Numbered from the stretch's first letter, positions 7,243-13,455 are shown. The stretch is DNA of 15,205 nucleotides from JBEKHI01 sp050012355 (GCA_050012355.1 JBEKHI010000191.1:1-15205), one strand, 5' to 3'. Numbers and translations are program-made. The notes: generated by a model not told the origin, from the sequence alone.

Positions 7243-8073
7243 CTAACGGAAAACCACGGTGCGGTGCCCGTGCAGCAGCACGCGGTGCTCGGCGTGCCAG
7301 CGGACCGCGCGGGCGAGCGCGATGCGCTCGGCGTCGCGGCCGACCGCCACCAGATCCTCCGGAGAGTGGGTGTGGTCGACCCGGACGACCTCTTGCTCGA
7401 TGATCGGGCCCTCGTCGAGGTCCGGGGTCACGTAGTGCGCGGTGGCTCCGATCAGCTTCACGCCACGAGCATGCGCCTGGTGGTACGGGCGCGCCCCCTT
7501 GAATGAGGGCAGGAACGAGTGGTGGATGTTGATGATGCGCCCCGGCAGCTTGCCGCATAGCCCGGGCGACAGGATGCGCATGTAGCGGGCCAGGATGACG
7601 AAGTCGATGCGCAGGTCGCTGATCAGTTCCAGGACGCGGGGCTCGGATCCGGGACCGGCGGGAATGTGCTCGAACGGGACACCGTGCGCCTCCGCGAGCC
7701 CGGCGAGGTCCCGGTGGTTGCCCGCGACCAGCGGCACGTCGATGTTCAGCGACTCGGCGCTACGGCGGTAGAGCAGGTCGTTGAGGCAGTGCCCGGCCTT
7801 GGACACCAGGATCAGCGCCCGCGGCCGTACCGACGTGTCGTGCAGTCCCCACTCCATGCCGAACTCCGCGGCGACCGGCGCGAACCCGGTCGCCAGGTCC
7901 GGGCGGGCACCGGGCAGCGTCTCCGTGTGCACCCGCATGAAGAACCGCCCGGCGACCCGGTCGGCGAACTGCTGGCTATCCAGCACGTTGCACCCGGACT
8001 CGTGCAGGTACGCGGAGACCGCGTGCACGATGCCCGGCCGGTCGCCGCAGGACAACGTGAGGACGTACTCCAA
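7243..8073 (-). CDS. purU: Formyltetrahydrofolate deformylase
   Basis: Hydrolyses 10-formyl-tetrahydrofolate to formate and tetrahydrofolate in the cytoplasm, balancing the one-carbon pool and feeding formate to purine synthesis. The protein has 276 residues, normal for PurU. An N-terminal ACT domain (about 1-80, LTLSCGDRPGIVHAVSAYL) is followed by a formyltransferase fold. The catalytic signature is visible: INIHHSFLPSFKGARPYHQA gives Asn182 and His184, and TPDLDEGPIIEQ gives Asp220, matching the Asn-His-Asp triad of the PurN/PurU family. The start is TTG 8073, just 2 bases after the fabI stop, with GGGAG overlapping the end of fabI. No in-frame ATG would keep the ACT domain intact. Translational coupling to fabI is likely. 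The fabG-fabI-purU order links fatty acid and one-carbon genes physically; whether this matters functionally is inference. Confidence 0.95.
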   Translation of the reverse strand: MEYVLTLSCGDRPGIVHAVSAYLHESGCNVLDSQQFADRVAGRFFMRVHTETLPGARPDLATGFAPVAAEFGMEWGLHDTSVRPRALILVSKAGHCLNDLLYRRSAESLNIDVPLVAGNHRDLAGLAEAHGVPFEHIPAGPGSEPRVLELISDLRIDFVILARYMRILSPGLCGKLPGRIINIHHSFLPSFKGARPYHQAHARGVKLIGATAHYVTPDLDEGPIIEQEVVRVDHTHSPEDLVAVGRDAERIALARAVRWHAEHRVLLHGHRTVVFR

Positions 8074-8075
8074 CG

Positions 8076-8843
8076 TTAGACTCCCACCGCGTGCACGCCG
8101 CCGTCCACGTGCACGATCTCCCCGGTGGTGGCCGGGAACCAGTCCGACAGCAGCGCCGCCACCGCGCGCGCGGTCGGCTCGGGGTCGGTGATGGACCAGC
8201 CGAGCGGAGCCCGCTCGTTCCAGACTTCCTCGAACTTCTCGAAGCCGGGGATGGACTTGGCCGCCATCGTGCGCAGCGGCCCGGCGGCGACCAGGTTGAC
8301 CCTGATCTTGTGCGCGCCCAGGTCGCGGGCGAGGTACCTGGTCACGGACTCCAGGCCAGCCTTCGCGACGCCCATCCAGTCGTAGCCAGGCCAGGCGACC
8401 GAGGCGTCGAAGTCCAGACCGACGATGGAACCGCCGTCGGGCATCAGCGGCAGGACGGCCGTGGCCAGCGACTTCAGGGAAAACGTCGAGACGTTGAGCG
8501 CGCGGGACACGTCATCCCACGGCGCGGTGAGGAACTTTCCCCCGAGCGAGGTCTCCGGGTTCGCGTTGGCGATCGCGTGCAGCACCCCGTCAAGACCGTC
8601 GACGTGCTCGCGGACCCGGTCCTCGAGTGCGTCCAGCTGCTCGGGGTCGGTGACGTCGAGCTCGATCACCGGCGGCGGCTCAGGTAGCCGCTTAGCGATC
8701 CGCTCCACCAGGCTGAGCCGGCCGAAGCCGGTGAGCACGACGGTCGCGCCTTGTTCCTGCGCCACCCGGGCCGCGTGGAACGCGATCGAGGCGTCGGTGA
8801 GCACGCCAGTGATCAGGAGCCGCTTGCCTTCCAGGATTCCCAT
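8076..8843 (-). CDS. fabI: NADH-dependent enoyl-ACP reductase, FabI/InhA type
   Basis: Catalyses the last reduction of each fatty acid elongation cycle, trans-2-enoyl-ACP to acyl-ACP, in the type II synthase. The protein has 255 residues and is co-linear with mycobacterial InhA: GKRLLITGVLTDASIAFHAA, RVAQEQGATVVLTGFGRL, NLVAAGPLRT and the C-terminal LLSDWFPATTGEIVHVDGG. The catalytic Tyr154 and Lys161 (YDWMGVAK) are present, as is the InhA Phe149 counterpart, Phe145. The residue matching InhA Ser94 is alanine (LHAIANA, Ala90), and the next positions depart from the usual HSIGF. It starts at ATG 8843, 5 bases after the fabG stop, so it is probably translated by coupling. It should supply straight or branched membrane fatty acids. 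Confidence 0.95.
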   Translation of the reverse strand: MGILEGKRLLITGVLTDASIAFHAARVAQEQGATVVLTGFGRLSLVERIAKRLPEPPPVIELDVTDPEQLDALEDRVREHVDGLDGVLHAIANANPETSLGGKFLTAPWDDVSRALNVSTFSLKSLATAVLPLMPDGGSIVGLDFDASVAWPGYDWMGVAKAGLESVTRYLARDLGAHKIRVNLVAAGPLRTMAAKSIPGFEKFEEVWNERAPLGWSITDPEPTARAVAALLSDWFPATTGEIVHVDGGVHAVGV

Positions 8844-8848
8844 GCCGA

Positions 8849-9553
8849 TCAGTGTCCCATCCCTAGTCCGCCATCCACCGGGATGACCGCCCCCGTGACG
8901 TAGCCCGCGTCCGGTCCGGCCAGGAACGATACGACCCCGGCGACCTCTGCTGCCTGGGCGTACCGGCCGAGCGGGACGGCGGCGAGGATCTGCTCCTTGC
9001 GCTCCGGGGACAGCACGGCGGTCATGTCCGACTCCACGAAGCCGGGCGCGACGATATTGGAGGTGATGCCGCGGGAGCCGAGCTCGCGGGCTAGCGACCG
9101 GGCCAGCCCGACCAGCCCCGCCTTGGACGCGGCGTAGTTCGCCTGTCCCCCGGATCCGTAGAGCCCGACCACGCTCGAGATGAAGATCAGCCGGCCCTTG
9201 CGCTGCCGCATCATCGGCCGGACGGCGCGCTTGGCCACCCGGTAGGCCCCGGTCAGGTTGGTGTCGAGCACCCCGGCGAAGTCATCCTCGCTCATCAGCG
9301 CCAGCAGCTGGTCCTTGGTGATCCCGGCGTTCGCGACCAGCACCTCGATCGGGCCGTTCTGTTCTTCCGCGGCTTTGAACGCGGCGTCGACCGAGGCGGT
9401 GTCGGTGACGTCGCACTGGACCGTGTTCAGGTCCTCGACCGGCTCGCCGGACCTAGAGGTGACCGTCACGCTCGCCCCGTCCGCCGCGAGCCGGCGCGCG
9501 ATCGCGAGCCCGATCCCCCGGTTGCCCCCGGTCACCAGCACCGAACGCCCCAC
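8849..9553 (-). CDS. fabG: 3-oxoacyl-[ACP] reductase, FabG/MabA type
   Basis: NADPH-dependent short-chain dehydrogenase/reductase that reduces 3-ketoacyl-ACP to 3-hydroxyacyl-ACP. The protein has 234 residues, at the short end for FabG because the N-terminus begins almost directly at the first strand. The nucleotide site is TGGNRGIG (8-15), the NAG motif is at 75-77, and the catalytic residues are Asn99, Ser127, Tyr140 and Lys144 (YAASK). The C-terminal PVDGGLGMGH is typical. The start is GTG 9553, with AAGGAG 5 bases before it. It is the first gene of the fabG-fabI-purU operon, divergent from tldD over 98 bases. The same fabG-fabI (mabA-inhA) pairing is a hallmark of actinobacterial fatty acid synthesis. 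Confidence 0.95.
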   Translation of the reverse strand: MGRSVLVTGGNRGIGLAIARRLAADGASVTVTSRSGEPVEDLNTVQCDVTDTASVDAAFKAAEEQNGPIEVLVANAGITKDQLLALMSEDDFAGVLDTNLTGAYRVAKRAVRPMMRQRKGRLIFISSVVGLYGSGGQANYAASKAGLVGLARSLARELGSRGITSNIVAPGFVESDMTAVLSPERKEQILAAVPLGRYAQAAEVAGVVSFLAGPDAGYVTGAVIPVDGGLGMGH

Positions 9554-9615
9554 GACAGCTCCTTGTCCTAGCTCCAGTAGTCCGAGGTGAGGCTACCCGA
9601 CGTGGTGCGGGGCAG

Positions 9616-9645
9616 TGACGAGCGGGACAGGTGACGAGATAGGTT
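9616..9645 (+). promoter_or_regulatory. Candidate promoter giving a leaderless tldD mRNA
   Basis: TAGGTT at 9640-9645 fits the actinobacterial -10 pattern TANNNT, and a TTGAC-like TGACGA at 9616-9621 stands 18 bases upstream. Only 6 bases separate the -10 from the GTG start at 9652, so the predicted transcription start falls on or beside the start codon. No Shine-Dalgarno sequence precedes that GTG, which agrees with leaderless translation. Confidence 0.5.
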
Positions 9646-9651
9646 TTTCTT

Positions 9652-11160
9652 GTGGATGATCATGCAGGCAGGATCGACCCAGAGTTCACCGCACTCCCGC
9701 TGACCGCGCTGGCCGACGCCGCGCTGAGCGAGGCGCGGCGCGAAGGGGCATCGCACGCCGACTTCCGGGTAGAGCGCAGCCGCGGGCAGCGGATCTCGCT
9801 CTCCGACGCCAGACTCCAGGCACTCACCGACGCCGATGACTCGGGCCTGGCGGTCCGGGTCATCGTGGACGGCACCTGGGGATTCGCCTCGGCGGTGGAC
9901 CTCACGCCCGAGGCGGCCCGCGACGCCGCCCGGCAGGCTGTCGAGGTGGCCAGGACCGCGGCGGCGATGAACACCGAACGTATCGAGCTGGCCCCCGAAC
10001 CGGCCCGGGGTCCGGTGTCCTGGGTGTCGGCGTATGAGGTGGACCCGTTCTCGGTCAGCCCCAGGGACAAGGTGGAGCTGTTCGAGCAGTGGAGCCGGGG
10101 GCTGCTGGCCCACCCGGCGGTCTCGCACGTGGACGCCTCGCTGTTGCAGATCAAGGAGTGCAAGTTCTACTCCGACGGCGCCACCACGACCACCCAGCAG
10201 CGGATCCGGCTGCACCCGGAGCTGACCGCGGTCGCGGTCACCGATGACGGCCGGTTCGACGACATGCGGACCCTCGCTCCCCCGGTGGGCCGGGGCTGGG
10301 AGTACCTGACAGGCACCGGCTGGGACTTCCCGGCCGAACTCGCCGAGCTGCCCGAGCTGCTGGCCGCCAAGCTCTCCGCCCCCTCCATTGAGCCAGGCAC
10401 GTACGACGTGGTGGTCGACCCGTCGAACTTGTGGCTGACCATCCACGAGTCCATCGGCCACGCGACCGAACTCGACCGCGCGCTCGGCTACGAGGCCGCG
10501 TACGCCGGCACGTCCTTCGCGACCCCGGACAAGCTCGGGTCTTTGCAGTACGGGTCTCCGATCATGCACGTCACCGGGGACCGTACCGTCGACCACGGGC
10601 TGGCCACCATCGGTTACGACGACGAGGGCGTGGCGGGGCAGTCCTGGGACCTGATCACCGACGGCGTGCTCACCGGCTACCAGCTGGACCGCCGGATGGC
10701 ACACGACCACGGCTACGGCCGGTCCAACGGGTGCGCGTTCGCGGATTCCGCCGGGCACATGCCGCTCCAGCGGATGGCGAACGTCTCGCTGGCGCCCTCG
10801 GCGTCCGATGTCTCCACCGCCGACCTCATCGCCGGGGTGGAGGACGGGATCTACATCGTCGGCGACAAGTCCTGGTCGATCGACATGCAGCGGTACAACT
10901 TCCAGTTCACTGGCCAGCGGTTCTTCCGGATTCGCCAGGGGCGGCTTTCCGGGCAGGTCCGAGATGTCGCGTACCAGGCGACGACGACCGACTTCTGGAA
11001 CTCGATGGAGTCGGTCGGCGGGCCGCGCACCTACGTGCTCGGCGGCGCCTTCAACTGCGGCAAGGGCCAGCCAGGCCAGGTGGCGCCGGTCAGCCACGGC
11101 TGCCCGGCCGCCCTCTTCCGCGCCGTGCGGATCCTGAACACCGTCGAGGAAGGGGCCTGA
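9652..11160 (+). CDS. tldD: TldD-type zinc metalloprotease subunit
   Basis: The larger, metal-binding half of the TldD/TldE heterodimeric protease, which degrades unfolded peptides through a narrow channel and in some bacteria matures modified peptides such as microcin B17. The protein has 502 residues, near the family norm. The zinc site HExxxH is seen as HESIGH at 265-270, and the probable third ligand is Cys469 in FNCGKGQPGQ. The N-terminal domain (about 15-250) carries the usual FRVERSRGQRISLSD and SDGATTTTQQRIRL stretches. The GTG start at 9652 has no ribosome binding site and follows a -10-like hexamer. tldE follows after 1 base. No peptide-antibiotic genes are in the window, so a housekeeping role is more likely. 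Confidence 0.95.
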   Translation: MDDHAGRIDPEFTALPLTALADAALSEARREGASHADFRVERSRGQRISLSDARLQALTDADDSGLAVRVIVDGTWGFASAVDLTPEAARDAARQAVEVARTAAAMNTERIELAPEPARGPVSWVSAYEVDPFSVSPRDKVELFEQWSRGLLAHPAVSHVDASLLQIKECKFYSDGATTTTQQRIRLHPELTAVAVTDDGRFDDMRTLAPPVGRGWEYLTGTGWDFPAELAELPELLAAKLSAPSIEPGTYDVVVDPSNLWLTIHESIGHATELDRALGYEAAYAGTSFATPDKLGSLQYGSPIMHVTGDRTVDHGLATIGYDDEGVAGQSWDLITDGVLTGYQLDRRMAHDHGYGRSNGCAFADSAGHMPLQRMANVSLAPSASDVSTADLIAGVEDGIYIVGDKSWSIDMQRYNFQFTGQRFFRIRQGRLSGQVRDVAYQATTTDFWNSMESVGGPRTYVLGGAFNCGKGQPGQVAPVSHGCPAALFRAVRILNTVEEGA

Positions 11161-11161
11161 G

Positions 11162-12532
11162 ATGAGCCCACAGGAAACAGTCGATCGCGCGCTCTCCCTG
11201 TCGCGAACGGACGGCTGCGTCGTCATCGCCGACGAATCCTCGACGGCGAACCTGCGCTGGGCGGGCAACACGCTCACCACCAACGGGGTCGCCAGCACGC
11301 GCTCGCTGACCGTGATCGCGATCTCCGGACCGCGGACCGGCGTGGTGAGCCGCGCGGGGGTGACCGCCGATCAGGTGGAGGATGTCGTCCGTGAGGCCGA
11401 GAAGGCGGCCGCGGACGCCGATCCGGCCGAGGATTTCGCGTCGCTAGTGGCTGGGACCGATTCCGGGGCGGCCTGGGACGACCCGGCGGCCCGCACCGGG
11501 ATCGGGGTGCTCGGTGACTTCGCCGGGCAACTCGGTTCGGTGCTACGGGAGTCCGAGGCCGCGGGGCACAAGCTGTACGGCTTCGCCGAGCACGAGATGA
11601 CCTCCACGTTCCTCGGCACCTCGACCGGGCTGCGGCTGCGGCACGACCAGCCAGCCGGGCGGCTGGAGCTGAATGCCAAGTCGGCGGACCTGTCGCGGTC
11701 GGCCTGGGGCGGCGCCTCCACCCGCGACTTCAGCGACGTGGACGTGGCGGCGCTCACCTCTTCGCTCGCCGGGCGGCTGGAATGGCAGCAGCGGCGGATC
11801 TCGCTGGAGGCGGGCCGCTACGAGACGATCCTGCCGCCGTCGGCGGTGGCCGACCTGATGATCTACCTGCACTGGACCGCGGGGGCCCGCGATGCCGCGG
11901 AGGGCCGCACCGTGTTCTCCAAGCCCGGCGGCGGCACCCGGGTGGGTGAGCGACTGGCCTCGCAGCCGGTCACCCTGCTGAGTGATCCGGAGTACCCGGG
12001 TCTGGAGAGCGCCCCGTTCATCGTCGCGCACGCCTCCGGGCGGGACTCGTCGGTTTTCGACAACGGGCTCCCGGTCCCGGCGGCCTCGTGGATCTCCGGC
12101 GGGGTGCTTAGCGCTCTGCATTCCAGCCGGTTCTCCGCGACGACGGCTGGGCTGCCGGTAGCGCCCTCGGCCGACAACCTGGTGCTGCTCGGTGCCGAGC
12201 CTGGTCCGTCCCTCGATGAGATGATCGCCGGTACCCGGCGGGGGCTGCTGCTCACCTGCCTGTGGTACATCCGCCAGGTCGACCCGCAGACGCTGCTGGT
12301 GACCGGCCTGACCAGGGACGGCGTATACCTGGTCGAGGACGGCGAGGTCACCGCCGCGGTGAACAACTTCCGGTTCAACGAATCCCCGGTCGGAATGCTC
12401 GGCCGGCTGGCCGAAGTCGGTGCGACCCAGCGGACGCTGCCGCGCGAATGGGGCGACTACTTCACCCGTGCCGCTATGCCAGCACTGCGAATCGAGGGAT
12501 TTAACATGTCCTCTGTGAGCCAGGCGTCATGA
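11162..12532 (+). CDS. tldE: TldE/PmbA-type metalloprotease partner subunit
   Basis: Partner of TldD; it shares the fold but lacks the HExxxH zinc site, and the dimer places both at one shared chamber. The protein has 456 residues. Recognisable pieces are LRWAGNTLTTNGVASTRSL near the N-terminus, LEAGRYETILPPSAVADLMI in the middle, and TCLWYIRQVDPQTLLVTGLT with NNFRFNESP near the C-terminus. The ending NMSSVSQAS is typical of actinobacterial TldE. The start is ATG 11162, one base after the tldD stop (TGAGATG), with GAGGAAGGGG just upstream, so the two are translated together at near-equal level, fitting a 1:1 complex. No terminator is obvious before the next gene. Confidence 0.94.
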   Translation: MSPQETVDRALSLSRTDGCVVIADESSTANLRWAGNTLTTNGVASTRSLTVIAISGPRTGVVSRAGVTADQVEDVVREAEKAAADADPAEDFASLVAGTDSGAAWDDPAARTGIGVLGDFAGQLGSVLRESEAAGHKLYGFAEHEMTSTFLGTSTGLRLRHDQPAGRLELNAKSADLSRSAWGGASTRDFSDVDVAALTSSLAGRLEWQQRRISLEAGRYETILPPSAVADLMIYLHWTAGARDAAEGRTVFSKPGGGTRVGERLASQPVTLLSDPEYPGLESAPFIVAHASGRDSSVFDNGLPVPAASWISGGVLSALHSSRFSATTAGLPVAPSADNLVLLGAEPGPSLDEMIAGTRRGLLLTCLWYIRQVDPQTLLVTGLTRDGVYLVEDGEVTAAVNNFRFNESPVGMLGRLAEVGATQRTLPREWGDYFTRAAMPALRIEGFNMSSVSQAS

Positions 12533-12579
12533 CGGTGCGCTTTACATGGAGCCATCTATCCAAAGGTGCACCGCGTGAC

Positions 12580-12585
12580 TAACGT
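12580..12585 (+). promoter_or_regulatory. Candidate -10 element for a leaderless DUF3099 mRNA
   Basis: TAACGT (TANNNT) ends 7 bases before the ATG at 12593, the distance expected between a -10 box and a transcription start. There is no good Shine-Dalgarno site before this ATG and no recognisable -35, so this is tentative; the gene could also be read from the tldD-tldE transcript. Confidence 0.35.
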
Positions 12586-12592
12586 GGACGGT

Positions 12593-12958
12593 ATGCGGCA
12601 ACGGCAGGTCCATGTTGTGACCCAAGCCCGGCGCGGGTTGTCCGAGGACATCTCCAACCGGCAGCGTAAGTACCTGCTGATGATGGGCATCCGGGCAGTG
12701 TGCTTCGTCGCGGCCGTGCTCATGTTCATTAACCACCTGGGCTGGCTGTCCGCGATCCCGGCGGTAGGCGCCATCGTCATCCCGTATTTCGCCGTTGTTT
12801 ACGCCAACGGCGGACGAGAGCCGGAACACGTTCGCGGCTTCATGGAGTACCAGCCGAACCTCCCGGCCACTCGCACCCCGGAGGGTGATGATTCCGCGAG
12901 CCATGCGGCGGAATCAAACGGACATTCGGCAGATACCGGAACGGGTTCTTCGAGTTGA
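12593..12958 (+). CDS. DUF3099 small membrane protein
   Basis: Actinobacterial DUF3099 family protein of unknown function. From ATG 12593 it has 121 residues. The family signature is visible: a short N-terminus ending in ARRGLSEDISNRQRKYLLMMGIR, then two hydrophobic segments at about 32-47 and 51-71, separated by a very short turn (NHLG). A polar, low-complexity C-terminal tail rich in Ser, Gly, Asp and His follows. A two-helix hairpin with both ends cytoplasmic is the simplest topology. I prefer ATG 12593 over the in-frame GTG at 12566, because a -10-like TAACGT stands 7 bases before the ATG and the extra nine residues look unlike the family. It is co-oriented with tldE, 60 bases downstream. 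Confidence 0.85.
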   Translation: MRQRQVHVVTQARRGLSEDISNRQRKYLLMMGIRAVCFVAAVLMFINHLGWLSAIPAVGAIVIPYFAVVYANGGREPEHVRGFMEYQPNLPATRTPEGDDSASHAAESNGHSADTGTGSSS

Positions 12959-12970
12959 CCGACCGGTCGG
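12959..12970. repeat. Perfect 12-bp palindrome CCGACCGGTCGG
   Basis: The palindrome begins directly after the DUF3099 stop codon and lies 34 bases before the TTGACA box of the small-RNA promoter. Perfect palindromes of this size and composition resemble operators of TetR-family repressors, but no such regulator is encoded in the window. As RNA it could only form a poor hairpin without a loop, so a DNA-level role is more likely. Confidence 0.4.
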
Positions 12971-13004
12971 AATTCCCGTCCCGAGATTTGGTTGTAATTA
13001 GGTC

Positions 13005-13036
13005 TTGACACAAGGGGGGGTGTTTCCGTGTACGAT
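13005..13036 (+). promoter_or_regulatory. Candidate promoter of the 6C-type RNA
   Basis: A consensus TTGACA at 13005-13010 is followed by TACGAT at 13031-13036, a TANNNT-type -10. The 20-base spacer is longer than the usual 16-18 and contains a run of seven guanines. TG directly before the -10 may partly compensate. Transcription would start at about 13043, right at the base of the first small-RNA hairpin. Confidence 0.5.
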
Positions 13037-13042
13037 TCATAT

Positions 13043-13151
13043 CGGTGCTTCGGTCCCCCGTCGGAGCACCAACTGCCGGCGTTCCGGGCCCCCGTCGGAA
13101 CGCCGATGATGCGACGCCGGGTGGTTTGCCCCCGTAGCCACCCGGCGTCGC
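13043..13151 (+). ncRNA. 6C-type small RNA with three CCCCCGT-loop hairpins
   Basis: Three successive hairpins carry 9-base loops with the same core. Hairpin 1: GGTGCTTCG (13044-13052) pairs with CGGAGCACC (13062-13070), one G-T wobble, loop GTCCCCCGT. Hairpin 2: GGCGTTCCG (13078-13086) pairs perfectly with CGGAACGCC (13096-13104), loop GGCCCCCGT. Hairpin 3 (13111-13151) has loop TGCCCCCGT. Stem sequences differ while loops are kept, the mark of a functional RNA. Two adjacent hairpins with C-rich loops define the 6C RNA of Actinobacteria, whose loops base-pair with G-rich mRNA sites in mycobacteria. It is a stand-alone gene between the DUF3099 gene and the convergent exporter. The 3' end is uncertain. 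Confidence 0.85.
13111..13151 (+). terminator. Third hairpin of the 6C locus, probable terminator
   Basis: GCGACGCCGGGTGG (13111-13124) pairs perfectly with CCACCCGGCGTCGC (13138-13151), extended inward by a T-G wobble and a T-A pair to leave the loop TGCCCCCGT. This 14-16 bp GC stem is the strongest of the three and sits where a terminator should be, but only CCTATACTT follows, not a T-run. Its loop repeats the functional loop core. The 3' arm GCCACCCGGCG (13137-13147) can instead pair, with one bulged C, with CGCCGGTGGC (13180-13189). Confidence 0.6.
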
Positions 13152-13159
13152 CCTATACT
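13147..13159 (+). repeat. 13-mer GTCGCCCTATACT, first copy
   Basis: Exact 13-base match to 13231-13243. This copy overlaps the 3' arm of the third 6C hairpin. Both copies are followed at once by an inverted repeat. Confidence 0.75.
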
Positions 13160-13160
13160 T

Positions 13161-13370
13161 GGCGACCTTTGGTCGCCTTCGCCGGTGGCTCGCAGTGCTT
13201 TCCCGGGGGGAGACCCCCCGGACCCCCCATGTCGCCCTATACTCGCCGCGCTTCGCGCTTACGCGGCGCGCCTCCCCCGGAGACCTCCAGCCCTTGGGTT
13301 GCCCGCGCTTTTGCTGGGCGGTGCGACGCTGACCAGCAAAGAACGCGGGCAGTGCCACACCGCCCAGCAA
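13161..13370. repeat. Cluster of inverted repeats downstream of the 6C RNA
   Basis: The gene-free stretch between the small RNA and the exporter operon is packed with inverted repeats. GGCGACC-TTT-GGTCGCC lies at 13161-13177. CCGGGGGG-AGA-CCCCCCGG lies at 13203-13221. CGCCGCG (13244-13250) pairs with CGCGGCG (13262-13268). TTGCTGGGCGGTG (13311-13323) pairs perfectly with CACCGCCCAGCAA (13358-13370). The last competes with another fold in which GCCCGCG (13301-13307) pairs with CGCGGGC (13344-13350) and TTTGCTGG (13310-13317) with CCAGCAAA (13333-13340). No transposase or target duplication is visible. It may be a lineage-specific intergenic repeat, or a bidirectional termination zone between convergent transcripts. 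Confidence 0.6.
13231..13243 (+). repeat. 13-mer GTCGCCCTATACT, second copy
   Basis: Exact copy of 13147-13159, 84 bases downstream, preceded by GACCCCCCAT, which recalls the C-run upstream of the first copy. It may be the remnant of a partial duplication of the 3' end of the small-RNA locus. Confidence 0.7.
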
Positions 13371-13428
13371 CGGCACACTCAGACCGACGGCTTTACCGCG
13401 CCCATGAGCACCACCAGCACCAGCAGCC

Positions 13429-13447
13429 GCCCGCTGCAGCAGCGGGC
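13429..13447 (-). terminator. Hairpin after the exporter permease gene
   Basis: GCCCGCTG and CAGCGGGC form a perfect 8-bp stem around a 3-base loop, 8 bases beyond the stop codon of the ABC-2 permease gene (13456) in its reading direction. No T-run follows. It probably contributes to ending the exporter transcript, together with the inverted repeat at 13311-13370. Confidence 0.5.
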
Positions 13448-13455
13448 ACGCCTCG

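Noticed and set aside
7094..7558. Minus-strand open frame overlapping the end of purU
   Set aside because: It overlaps the catalytic part of PurU in another frame, with a Pro/Arg/His-rich shadow composition.
9568..11298. 576-codon minus-strand open frame opposite tldD
   Set aside because: The opposite strand encodes TldD with an intact HESIGH motif. The shadow has biased composition and no recognisable domain.
13043..13151. Reading the three hairpins as a CRISPR array or a riboswitch
   Set aside because: Only the loops repeat, the stems differ, and spacing is too short for repeat-spacer units. No cas genes are present and no downstream gene on the same strand could be controlled.
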